Shown: piece after piece, positions 36,501 through 42,780 of the stretch | How positions within the stretch are numbered: position 1 is the stretch's first letter | Layout: each line of letters opens with the position of its first letter | Source: Endozoicomonas sp. 8E | Lineage (GTDB): Bacteria > Pseudomonadota > Gammaproteobacteria > Pseudomonadales > Endozoicomonadaceae | Direction: 5' to 3' | Length of the DNA stretch: 64,000 bases | NCBI RefSeq assembly: GCF_032883915.1 | Contig: NZ_CP120717.1 | Location: forward strand, 2,425,697 to 2,489,696 | Notes under the pieces: generated by a model | What the model was told of the DNA's origin: nothing | The model's input: only the letters and a program-made list of their open reading frames with translations | Database searches by the model: none | Position numbers and translations under genes: made by a program

Positions 36501-38271
36501 TGGCCTCTTCCCTGGCATGACTAACTTGTTGTTCCAGCTCTGGAATTCGTTTGACTTCCTGCTTAAGTTGATCTGAATGCTCTTGCAGCTGTTCAATCAT
36601 TTCACGATTCTCTGCAAGCTGACTCTCAACTTTTTGCTTGAGTTGAACGGCTTTGAGTTTTTCCTCCTCACTGATAGCGGCTTTCTCCGACAGGAGTTCC
36701 AGCTGGTTTGTCATCTGGGTCAGCTTACTCTCTATGGCCATATGCTTTGCCAGCTTCATTTCCCTCTGAACCATTTGGTTGGAGATGTCGCTCAAGACTT
36801 TGGAAGCAAACTCTTCATTGTGGGTTAAAGCACTGAGCATTGATTCGTCGGCGGTGAGTACATTACTCATAATACCCTTAACAAAACTCTTAATGATCAG
36901 ATGGTCTCTAAGTACGGGTTTGAAGCTGAAGTGTCTTGCAAGTTGAATCTGCACCCAGGTTGGCGTGATGACAGACGAAGCAACTCTGACTTGTTCCATT
37001 GAGAAGTCAAATTCATCTGCTGGAGCCGCTGCAGCGGCGCTGGCCAGTGCCTGCTGGAGATATTCGTAGCGTGAAAGTGCTCGAAATGCCTGCCGATCTT
37101 CGTCTGTATAGGTCGCCGGTTGATCTTTGTTAGCGCCAGTAGAGTCCGTCGCTACAAGCTCCTCCAGCAGTGCCATCTGCCTGCTTCGAATGGCGTACTG
37201 GTAGCTTCCGACCTTATGTTTATTGACCACTGTTGCTGCAGGAGCGGGTTGATTACCCTCAGCTTCTATCCAGAGTTTATGGAGGTTTTCTACAAAAGCG
37301 ACATCTTGCGGATTCAGCCTCTGGCCATGGAAAACAATCACTCCCTCCGAAGCTTCTGATACTTCCAGCCTCGGATAGCCCGCAGGCACAGGATAAACCT
37401 CTGTGTCATCCTCGGCGTGTACAACGTAGCCAACGGGTTTGCTGTGTGTCAGGAGTTCATTAAGAGCCTGCTGTTGTAAATCCTCTTCCAGAACATGAAC
37501 CTGAATATAGGCAGAGGCGGCCGCTGCCAGGAGAGCATCGTCATTGACAAAGAGTGATTGACCCAGACGATGCAGTTCAGGGGGCTGACCGCTCGAAGCG
37601 ACAAGACGCATGAAGGTACGCCCATTGACCTCAACTTTTTCTACTTCTATGGTGGCAAGGGCAAGATAGTGATCACTTGAGCCGAGGTTTCCTGCTCTGT
37701 CATTGGCAGCGTCCAGCACATCAGCCAGTTGTATGGGGGTAGCGATTTTCGTTGACGGTTCCAGTGATTTGATGCCATGCAACTGCCATCCTTTTCGAAT
37801 AATCTCCACTGAATCCTGATCGGTCATTCCGCCTCTGACTTCAATGAGCAGTTCGTTTTCTTCAAGGTTATGGGTGATCCTGAAGACGCCCTCATTACCC
37901 GCCTTCAGGACTTTGGTGTATTTCCTGGCAACGTTATTCTCGTCTGTCTCAAACTGATCAACACTGGAAACTGTGCAACGAGTATTATAAAAAACTTCTG
38001 AAAAGCTTATGGAAGGATAGAGAAAATCCTCATTTACTGCAGGCTCATAAGGATAGGTGGTTGTAATGGATCTGGGTATTGGCTGTTGGTCATCACCTAA
38101 AGATGGCTGAACCCTGACCACACTCTGAGTAAACTCCAAATGTCCGTTGCCCAGAATATCGGCAGATTTTGTCTGCAGCTTGCGATCGGCCAGTGCCTGA
38201 GTGCCAGTAATGGAAGAGCAGATTGTAAAGGTCACAGCAAGGCTTAGTGCATTGGGGTGAGTATTTGTCAT
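30538..38271 (-). CDS. Giant exported coiled-coil protein (2577 aa) with C-terminal RDEL
   Basis: Sec signal 1-28 (GTQALA-DRK), N-terminal domain to about 370, coiled-coil middle with two GIDNWDD repeats near 607 and 772 and PKPRYVLERDV near 1330. Around 1540-1680 a module of about 90 residues seems duplicated: EAHKADIEATDKATGSES resembles EHHKTALEATEKAVGLKP. The C-terminal domain (about 1997-2400) carries the hydrophobic pair and GWTRHENYLQFRERRDRT. A mucin-like Thr/Pro/Ala-rich stretch follows, with several PATTT-type runs, then an acidic end closing in DNKNPRDEL. The start has GAGGTAT upstream. This is the first gene of the array in the direction of transcription. Function unknown. Confidence 0.9.
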   Translation of the reverse strand: MTNTHPNALSLAVTFTICSSITGTQALADRKLQTKSADILGNGHLEFTQSVVRVQPSLGDDQQPIPRSITTTYPYEPAVNEDFLYPSISFSEVFYNTRCTVSSVDQFETDENNVARKYTKVLKAGNEGVFRITHNLEENELLIEVRGGMTDQDSVEIIRKGWQLHGIKSLEPSTKIATPIQLADVLDAANDRAGNLGSSDHYLALATIEVEKVEVNGRTFMRLVASSGQPPELHRLGQSLFVNDDALLAAAASAYIQVHVLEEDLQQQALNELLTHSKPVGYVVHAEDDTEVYPVPAGYPRLEVSEASEGVIVFHGQRLNPQDVAFVENLHKLWIEAEGNQPAPAATVVNKHKVGSYQYAIRSRQMALLEELVATDSTGANKDQPATYTDEDRQAFRALSRYEYLQQALASAAAAAPADEFDFSMEQVRVASSVITPTWVQIQLARHFSFKPVLRDHLIIKSFVKGIMSNVLTADESMLSALTHNEEFASKVLSDISNQMVQREMKLAKHMAIESKLTQMTNQLELLSEKAAISEEEKLKAVQLKQKVESQLAENREMIEQLQEHSDQLKQEVKRIPELEQQVSHAREEAIKDYNTQLAAELGIDNWDDTQPSEEQVSLIIKKIHTMNLAVAATFAATGESHEEAPEAKLAVIEGVLGITPEDENDLGARFAYIQHYMKQRAELAEEGALVTIEDQLGLIPDNKDDLKARHQAIQQHLEHRQNLEKQKKETTILEQEIDRIPTLAKEIHVSVSAAIDDYNIQLANELGIDNWDDSKPLEEQIRLINEKILEIKSSVTETGQTREEAVSAKMTDIERELNLAPNNGNDLITRFQFIQQHMQEYRQQQTELADTLMRKRLTNIELKLGLVSDNEKDPEVRSRVIQQHLKQQAAQIDRERFLQQNIRKDSKGVADVKARYATIAAHLNIQDFDSNADIDDQQECLLKKIKMIEDSKQYLIQRLSAVEEHQEWLLRRTQADRQDSENSYTEAKKGALGAVLGIKLNEDDRVTLESTVYEKLSRLAELERELEDIRTPGHPKAKPEVLEKLSAVENAMKMILPGGGEDAYLRREAISDDIKTYIMEAGKRSEEEALNILDAMEEIFHLEIDKYAGKKARLETVRSKLDGDDISENQLDEMVKILTDDTTLEDPEKGDIRLDRLREHLTSRVEESDLRAREQQLNYLTAVEKMLDINPQKNPAANKRREAFTAELAGDLQLAFENDVSLSNRMYALGAELHMMMDGIHKSYEDEAAKRTRNNILAHQLNIKEYRDDAAIHDQIELINGKLQQLIQQLDREVMNADQPEVDERVAAIEDELDRQLGRLGPKPRYVLERDVGTARQVIERANTELAGAHRKLNDLRRKQLVLVNRDGIEPISDEDNSALNQAMEKIQTELGLPAGDKQTPEERVDDISHFMQRDGAERRDEIIDKLEAATKNLNIQIKDHLRLPKHADYFAITAYANNRGWDEINEVDEALGELPLTRKKYTQVTEFLSMHDRKGMDIESARHQKALAQEAVDRKKEEINKAGGIEQKVKTEYENEFESQSTDLKQTDLKQTPEQKSDAESEAVKVPEAHKADIEATDKATGSESDSTDIEKRDSLKCLIGNDVSAVARGLAVQEDLDRKNEAIENEIELLNLALKQKSDALSKAETALTEHHKTALEATEKAVGLKPEASETSEQRISALRKKQLQLGGEDGTGGRIQRLIQEQARLEGEIETRKADIERMKENLKTAEQAAENDGGPFQYTPRQVKVLADLHDFTQQHSLRKQALEAAIGLAASSEKSRKAIPCLATFDFDDEFAPIRLQAMAGQDLTFDQASRMVEVFKNLRTEFPSPPPPFEPERGQPQTVIEQVQILAYRARNEIGRGAKYYDEIINGMGETAIYFVEHESGHLKSFSEYFEIHSASGNKIITLLREGLISKVELENYIKAVRGVDGYQTVDEFEHFLGYNQGVKVPEFKKVVKMLSDKGAEELMRSAFTPVAVTGSGPAGMKESVAGMKDYAAAVIANYVLDDIAFENGRKTAAFLANVQDTLTPYAHIADLPESDLIKIINSTLMQAHAAAVEQQLNEYWVRPSAFLVQAVTWYFSSYKPLLVAHTACQAARLSLSNMSFLYLLDLTNRGDYAHRMITPFEHWLQRYSVDSQRAGQYAYHNQIEQVSEVGGLAMPLGKAASSVILLKTGSMLFTRQHNANPHMYRSISRLVPEIVKSMGSGRGVKVPLLHRVTPQKVKSLASATAGLVLGPVATVGAYAHGLISGFTYAQTFGFALASSLTFDFFMNDNKMLTQWLGGPLGRSLDKINRWRGVGESDHEYVKRTAIATPQRSGESDGEYANRVKAGNMMLGWTRHENYLQFRERRDRTIKLFEHGWEKYFKENVPKWSFSHSESVPYSYTLGTFFEGHKRDDKQLSAHDNPSSQSSFLPGAMGDQLDGNEEWYMTPDAGLLSEPTETRSVKEPDQAAEMDDLEKDDTWKNTESALVTPATTTTEVPITPATTTSTTSETLVVTAGVTVASDTMAATPLPEPEATPAVSSTPATTGTLAPDDSLAAKADPEDNLDIEAVIKDFELDEDWGDNKNPRDEL

Positions 38272-38520
38272 TCTAATACCTCAGAGCAGAGTACTTCTAA
38301 TACTGAGAAAAGTGACTTCCATACCAGGCAAGGATGCAACTTCCAGTAGCTCATGGCTGTCCCGGTAAGCGGCTGAGAGAATTTGTAAGTACCCAAAACT
38401 TTTAGCAGTTAAATGGAGAGCTGCAAGTTCAAGTGTCTAAATATCCAAAAGTCTGGCCAATGAGCAGGTAAAGATATAAGACCTGTTGCAGCTTTTTTAG
38501 AAGATCATTATTGGGGAGGT
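38272..38520 (-). promoter_or_regulatory. Conserved leader of the first gene of the array
   Basis: The bases next to the 38271 start (AGAAGTACTCTGCTCTGAGG) and the CATGAGCTACTGGAAG and AAATTCTCTCAGCCGCTTACC segments up to about 38385 match other family leaders. Since this gene is furthest upstream, the main promoter of the array may lie here. I see no strong -35/-10 pair by eye. Confidence 0.45.
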
Positions 38521-38792
38521 CTGATGGGAGCCAGTCACCGTTTCTTGTGTTCTCTGAGCAACGAACTGCGAAACAGGAATCCCCGTCGTTTGGAGGGTGT
38601 CAAAAGGGATGTGGTATCCAGCTGGTGTTTCTTGTTTTCGTGCTTGATCCAAAGGATGACAGGCACGGCAATTCTATTGTTCCAGTGCCGTGACTCTTGC
38701 CTCAAGGCTCATAATGACTGTTGTGTATGGTTTGTTGTTTGAGCGTAGCTGACAAAAACGAGTCAATAGTGAAATAAATTTCCTGTAAACAG

Positions 38793-38863
38793 GAGCCGTG
38801 TACGAGGTCCGTTCGCACGGTTCTGCAGGTAGGCTGAGGCGAGAACCTCAGCCTACCTGCAGA
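38793..38863 (+). mobile_element. Group II intron 3' end remnant (domains V and VI)
   Basis: 38793-38823 reads GAGCCGTGTACGAGG, then TCCGTTCG, then CACGGTTC. The 8-bp stem GAGCCGTG/CACGGTTC, the AGC near its 5' side and the small inner stem are the hallmark of domain V of bacterial group II introns, closest in my memory to class C. A perfect 16-18 bp hairpin (38822-38839 with 38846-38863, loop CGAGAA) follows directly, where domain VI should be. Upstream (38500-38790) no reverse transcriptase frame is recognisable, so the intron is a decayed or truncated copy. The hairpin may also end V-ATPase transcripts coming from the other side, though no T run follows. Confidence 0.7.
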
Positions 38864-38874
38864 GCCACTCAGAA

Positions 38875-40734
38875 TCAGGCCGCAGCTGCGGTAGCAATGT
38901 ACTGATTCCTTAACTCTTCGATCTTCTGCAGATAGCCGTTGTATTCAGGGGAACCGTCGTGTGAGTAGTTGAGGTTCTTGAGCAGGCCGGTCAGCTTGAC
39001 GAAGTAGTCACGGGCAACTTCTTTATCCTTGAAGGCATACTGCTGACTGATCAGGCTCACAACCAGCTCGAAGCAGGCCTGCTGGCGACTCAGTGGGCAA
39101 CTGCTGTCGACGTCATCAAAGGCGTCCTGCTGCAGGTAAACCATATCCAGGAAGAAAGACTTCTGGAATGTAACGTAATCTTCCAGGGTAATACCTTCTT
39201 CACCGGTCACCTGCATCATCTGGTTAATGCTATCACCTTTGACAAGCAGAGCCTGCATTTCCTTGACGGTATCTACCCAGTCAGCGGACAGGTTTTTGCT
39301 GTACCATTCGGACAACTGATCAAGGTAGCGGGACCAGGAGATCAAAGGGTCAATAGCAGGGTAGAAACGCTTGTAGGCGCGATCATACGACAGCCCCAGG
39401 AAAGTTTTGACCGTACTCAGAGTAGCCTGGGTGACAGGCTCCTCGAAGTTACCACCGGCAGGGGATACAGAGCCTACCAGAGTCAGGGAACCTTCGTCTC
39501 CTTCTTCGTTACGAATCACACCACAACGCTCGTATACACCTTTAATGGCGGAGTCCATGTAAGCAGGGAAACCTTCTTCACCCGGAATCTCTTCCAGACG
39601 GTTGGAGGTCTCACGCATGGCCTGGGCCCAGCGGGAAGTAGAGTCTGCCAGAGCGAGAACGTTGTATCCCATCTGACGATAGTACTCTCCCAGTGTCAGA
39701 CCCGTATAGATAGATGCTTCACGGGCGGCTACCGGCATCGACGATGTATTACATATAATGACGGTGCGGTCGATGAGAGAGCCGCCTGTTGTTGGATCTT
39801 GCAGGTGTGGGAATTCTTCAATGGTTTCCACTACCTCACCGGCACGCTCACCACAGGCCGTTACGATGACGATGTCGGCATCGCAGTAACGGGAGAAGGA
39901 GTGCTGGAGTACGGTTTTTCCGGAACCGAATGGACCGGGGATACAACCGGTGCCACCACGGGCAATGGGGAAGAAGGTATCCACGATTCTCTGGGTAGTC
40001 ACCAGGGGAGTATCAGGATACCGACGTTCAGTTTTACCTTTTCTGGACAGGGTTTCAGAAATGGAGTGACGCACTGGCCACTTCTGAACCATCGTCAGGT
40101 TGATCTCGTCACCCATCTGATTGCGCACTTTGGCAACAACGGTATCAACGCTGAAGGAGCCTTCCTGAATCCAGATCACTTCCACTTCACCTTCGGTGTT
40201 GAAAGGAATCATGATTTTGTGGGTAAAGCGACCTTCCGGGACCGTACCAAAGGTTTCACCCGCGTGAAGTTTATCACCAATCTTGGCCACGGCTGTGAAT
40301 GCCCATGTCTGACTGCGATCAAGCGCATCAATCTGAACACCACGCTGCAGGAATTTGCCATGCAGAGAGGCCAGCCTTTCCAGAGGGTTCTGCAGACCAT
40401 CGTAGATCATGGAAAGAATGCCGGGACCCAGTTCCAGAGAGAGCAGGTGCCCCGTCTGGATGATGGCATCGCCTACCGCGACACCCCGGGTGTCTTCGTA
40501 AACCTGAATGTCCGCGATATCACCGCGAACCCTCAGGACCTCAGCCATCAGTTGCTCTTCCACCTGTTCATTAGAACGACGGCTGGGCATTACGTAGACG
40601 ACTTCGTTTTTGGTCAGTGGCTTACTGCCCAGGCTCTTGATGGTGAGGATATCACCCATTACGGCAACGACTTGGGCAGAGGCTCCGTGGGCCAGTGCCT
40701 GCTGTTCCGGTTCTGTGTTTGTCTGTTCACTCAT
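38875..40734 (-). CDS. atpA: V-type ATP synthase catalytic subunit A
   Basis: 619 residues from the ATG at 40734 (MSEQTNTEP); an ATG 36 bases earlier gives an extra MWQAVNSIWKTP that is not family-like. This subunit hydrolyses or makes ATP in the V1 head. Walker A GPFGSGKT is at about 267-274, followed by ACGERAGEVVE with the catalytic Glu region. Next come LADSTSRWAQAMRE and EEIPGEEGFPAYMDS. The long insert typical of A subunits (about 110-200) is present. Last gene of the operon: it follows the DUF2764 gene with an 89-base gap. In Chlamydia-type operons A lies directly before B; here the two are at opposite ends. Confidence 0.96.
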   Translation of the reverse strand: MSEQTNTEPEQQALAHGASAQVVAVMGDILTIKSLGSKPLTKNEVVYVMPSRRSNEQVEEQLMAEVLRVRGDIADIQVYEDTRGVAVGDAIIQTGHLLSLELGPGILSMIYDGLQNPLERLASLHGKFLQRGVQIDALDRSQTWAFTAVAKIGDKLHAGETFGTVPEGRFTHKIMIPFNTEGEVEVIWIQEGSFSVDTVVAKVRNQMGDEINLTMVQKWPVRHSISETLSRKGKTERRYPDTPLVTTQRIVDTFFPIARGGTGCIPGPFGSGKTVLQHSFSRYCDADIVIVTACGERAGEVVETIEEFPHLQDPTTGGSLIDRTVIICNTSSMPVAAREASIYTGLTLGEYYRQMGYNVLALADSTSRWAQAMRETSNRLEEIPGEEGFPAYMDSAIKGVYERCGVIRNEEGDEGSLTLVGSVSPAGGNFEEPVTQATLSTVKTFLGLSYDRAYKRFYPAIDPLISWSRYLDQLSEWYSKNLSADWVDTVKEMQALLVKGDSINQMMQVTGEEGITLEDYVTFQKSFFLDMVYLQQDAFDDVDSSCPLSRQQACFELVVSLISQQYAFKDKEVARDYFVKLTGLLKNLNYSHDGSPEYNGYLQKIEELRNQYIATAAAA

Positions 40735-40823
40735 TGGAGTTTTCCAAATGCTGTTTACTGCTTGCCACAACGACGCAGTCCTCAGGCATTAAAGAGGGGC
40801 TGTATCTTTTCATGGCTGCTTAA

Positions 40824-41528
40824 TCAGGCTGTCCCCGACTCTGGTTCCCGACCAGATAACGGATTGACAAATTCGCCCAGTGCCAGGTCGGTCAATTCGT
40901 TAAAACGTTCCACTGCCTGGTCGCCGTCGTAGGCTGTCCAGCGGGCGACCAGGTTCCAGCGCAGCAGGTAGATCACAACCGCTTCGAAGTCGAAGCTGTG
41001 CTGTCTGCCAGCGTCGTCCAGTCGGCGCCACACGGCTTCCAGCAGGGTTTTCTCCAGTGTGAGATAGTCCCGCTTGTGCAGACAATCAATAGCCTGTGGA
41101 ATCCATGGGAAGGCATGCTGAAGGCCCAGTGTCGGATTACTCCAGTTACGACGTATGTAGGCATAGCGGGTACCGAAGCTCCACTGGGGATCACCCGGTG
41201 CCTGCTTGCCCTGCATTTTACGACGCAGTGCTGCCATGACCGTTCTCATGTCCAGCCGCCAGTTGATCAGATCACGCAGAGTCTGGCTGGGAAGTTCTCC
41301 ATGCAGGCGAGCTGCCAGTTTGATCAGGGCTGCCTCGTCTACATCTTCACCCAGGTGGCTCCAGTGCATAAGCTGCTCGACCTTGATCAGGGTATCCTTG
41401 TCTTCCTGATTCAACATGGAGAGGCGTCGATCCAGTTGCAGACGAGAGATCGGAGTGATCTTGCTGTCAAACAGTGAATCGATGTGAGGCAGCGAAGTCA
41501 CCAGGGTGTAATAGGCGTTTTCTGCCAT
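40824..41528 (-). CDS. V-type ATPase-associated DUF2764 protein
   Basis: 234 residues, starting MAENAYYTLVTSLPHIDSLF. The opening (YYxLVxSLP), the LINWRLDMRTVMAALRR segment and the position between E and A identify the DUF2764 protein that goes with bacterial V-ATPases of the Chlamydia/spirochaete type. There it is thought to stand in for subunit C, linking the V1 head to the membrane part; this role is inferred from the family. Soluble, helical, no signal peptide. It lies 62 bases after subunit E and 89 bases (to the chosen start) before subunit A. Confidence 0.85.
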   Translation of the reverse strand: MAENAYYTLVTSLPHIDSLFDSKITPISRLQLDRRLSMLNQEDKDTLIKVEQLMHWSHLGEDVDEAALIKLAARLHGELPSQTLRDLINWRLDMRTVMAALRRKMQGKQAPGDPQWSFGTRYAYIRRNWSNPTLGLQHAFPWIPQAIDCLHKRDYLTLEKTLLEAVWRRLDDAGRQHSFDFEAVVIYLLRWNLVARWTAYDGDQAVERFNELTDLALGEFVNPLSGREPESGTA

Positions 41529-41590
41529 TTCATTCTCCCAAAAAGTCCGGCTTTTTCAGTCTTGACTGTCAACTTCCGACTCTTAACTCA

Positions 41591-42277
41591 TTATTTGACG
41601 ATGCCTTCGAGCAGCGCCCGGAAACGAGGCTGAAGGTGTCTCAGTAAGACAGCAGTGACGGTATTGTCGCTCAGCTCTACTTCGATCTCCTTGTCCTGAA
41701 GACGGAATTTGATACCGCTCTGACTGGTCTGGCCTACCGAGAAAGTCACGCCTTCCTGAAGCATTTCAGCAGCCTGACCGGTGACAAAGTCCAACAGGGG
41801 ACCTTTTTTAACCAGGTCCGGGTTTTTGCGCAGCTCATCAACACCGATGACCTTTCGAGGCAGGACCACTTCCAGATTTTTCTCGCCATGCAGGTTATTT
41901 TCGCCTGCCACTTCAAGAATCATCTGCTTGAGCACTTCTTCTTTCTCCAGGGAACCGCTGACCAGGGCGCTGATCTGTCCGGAGAATTTTTCCAACAGGT
42001 AATCTTTCAGTTCCAGAACGGCATTACGCTCCGCGAGTTGAAGGGCTTCCTGACCGGATTGGGTGATAAAGTCCGCCTCTTCACGGGCTTTGCTGACAAT
42101 CATGTCGGCTTTAGCCTGGGCTTCCCGGATCAGTTCGGCGGCATGGGTCTGGGCCTCGCTGACAATCCGGTCAGCCTGGTCACGACCATCCTGTACGCCC
42201 TGATTGCGCAGTTTTTCGATCAGCTCCTGGACGCCAACAGAGACGTTCTGGCCGCCAGGATTCATTGCTGCTGTCAT
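41591..42277 (-). CDS. atpE: V-type ATP synthase subunit E
   Basis: 228 residues. Peripheral-stalk subunit that holds the catalytic head against the membrane part. Residues 15-85 form a long Ala/Glu/Arg helix (ADRIVSEAQTHAAELIREAQ, then KADMIVSKAREEADF), typical of E. The C-terminal half is the globular cap (VVLPRKVIGVDELRK, VTFSVGQTSQSGIKFRL). Length fits the family. It follows K by 51 bases. In Chlamydia-type operons E comes first; here it comes after K, which marks the permuted order. Confidence 0.92.
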   Translation of the reverse strand: MTAAMNPGGQNVSVGVQELIEKLRNQGVQDGRDQADRIVSEAQTHAAELIREAQAKADMIVSKAREEADFITQSGQEALQLAERNAVLELKDYLLEKFSGQISALVSGSLEKEEVLKQMILEVAGENNLHGEKNLEVVLPRKVIGVDELRKNPDLVKKGPLLDFVTGQAAEMLQEGVTFSVGQTSQSGIKFRLQDKEIEVELSDNTVTAVLLRHLQPRFRALLEGIVK

Positions 42278-42328
42278 AATTTATTCCTCTAGTTAACTGT
42301 CCACCGTCTATTGTCTAGAGTCTACTGA

Positions 42329-42778
42329 TCAGGCCGTGATCTGCTGACCCAGTACCAGAGCAAATACGAATGCGAATACCGAAAAGCCTTCAACAATTGC
42401 AGCAGGCGCGATGGACAGACCAAAGACTTCCGGTTTGTTCTTGGAGGCATTGATACAAGCGGCAACCGCCTGACCCTGATAGATAGCAGAGTACATCAGG
42501 GCAATACCGGTCAGTAGACCAATACCCAGCAGGCCCGGGGCGCTGTTATCGGAAACACCGATACCGCTGAGGGTGAACATTATTACAATGCCGTATATAA
42601 CCTGAGATGAAGGCATTGCTGACAGACCGATAAATTTGCCGTAACCACTTTCAACATCCAGCATGGCTCCACAGGCCGCCTGGCCAGCGACTGAACAGCC
42701 AATGGCTGAACCCACTGCCCCCAGTGCAACCGGTGCAAATACGCCTATCCAGCCCAGGGCCAAGATCAGATTTTCCAT
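42329..42778 (-). CDS. atpK: V-type ATP synthase membrane ring subunit K
   Basis: 149 residues, four membrane helices forming two c-subunit-like hairpins; the rotor ring that carries ions. The single carboxylate is Glu130 in the fourth helix (AAIVEGFSVFAF). Residues aligning by eye with the Na+ ligands of Enterococcus NtpK are Met55, Ser58, Gln59 (MPSSQVIYG), Gln101 (YQGQAV) and Glu130. NtpK has Leu, Thr, Gln, Gln and Glu at these places, so Na+ coupling is plausible but unproven. The gene starts 2 bases after the stop of subunit I, so translation is probably coupled. Confidence 0.93.
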   Translation of the reverse strand: MENLILALGWIGVFAPVALGAVGSAIGCSVAGQAACGAMLDVESGYGKFIGLSAMPSSQVIYGIVIMFTLSGIGVSDNSAPGLLGIGLLTGIALMYSAIYQGQAVAACINASKNKPEVFGLSIAPAAIVEGFSVFAFVFALVLGQQITA

Positions 42779-42780
42779 GT

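Noticed and set aside
38524-38742. Possible reverse transcriptase remnant of the group II intron
   Set aside because: The frame has none of the expected maturase motifs such as YADD. Only domains V and VI are supported.
39799-40932. Long plus-strand frame (377 codons) antisense to the V-ATPase subunit A gene
   Set aside because: It is the complement of a strongly conserved gene, has no recognisable domain and no ribosome site. Similar antisense frames at 44741-45898 and 60510-61508 were rejected for the same reason.
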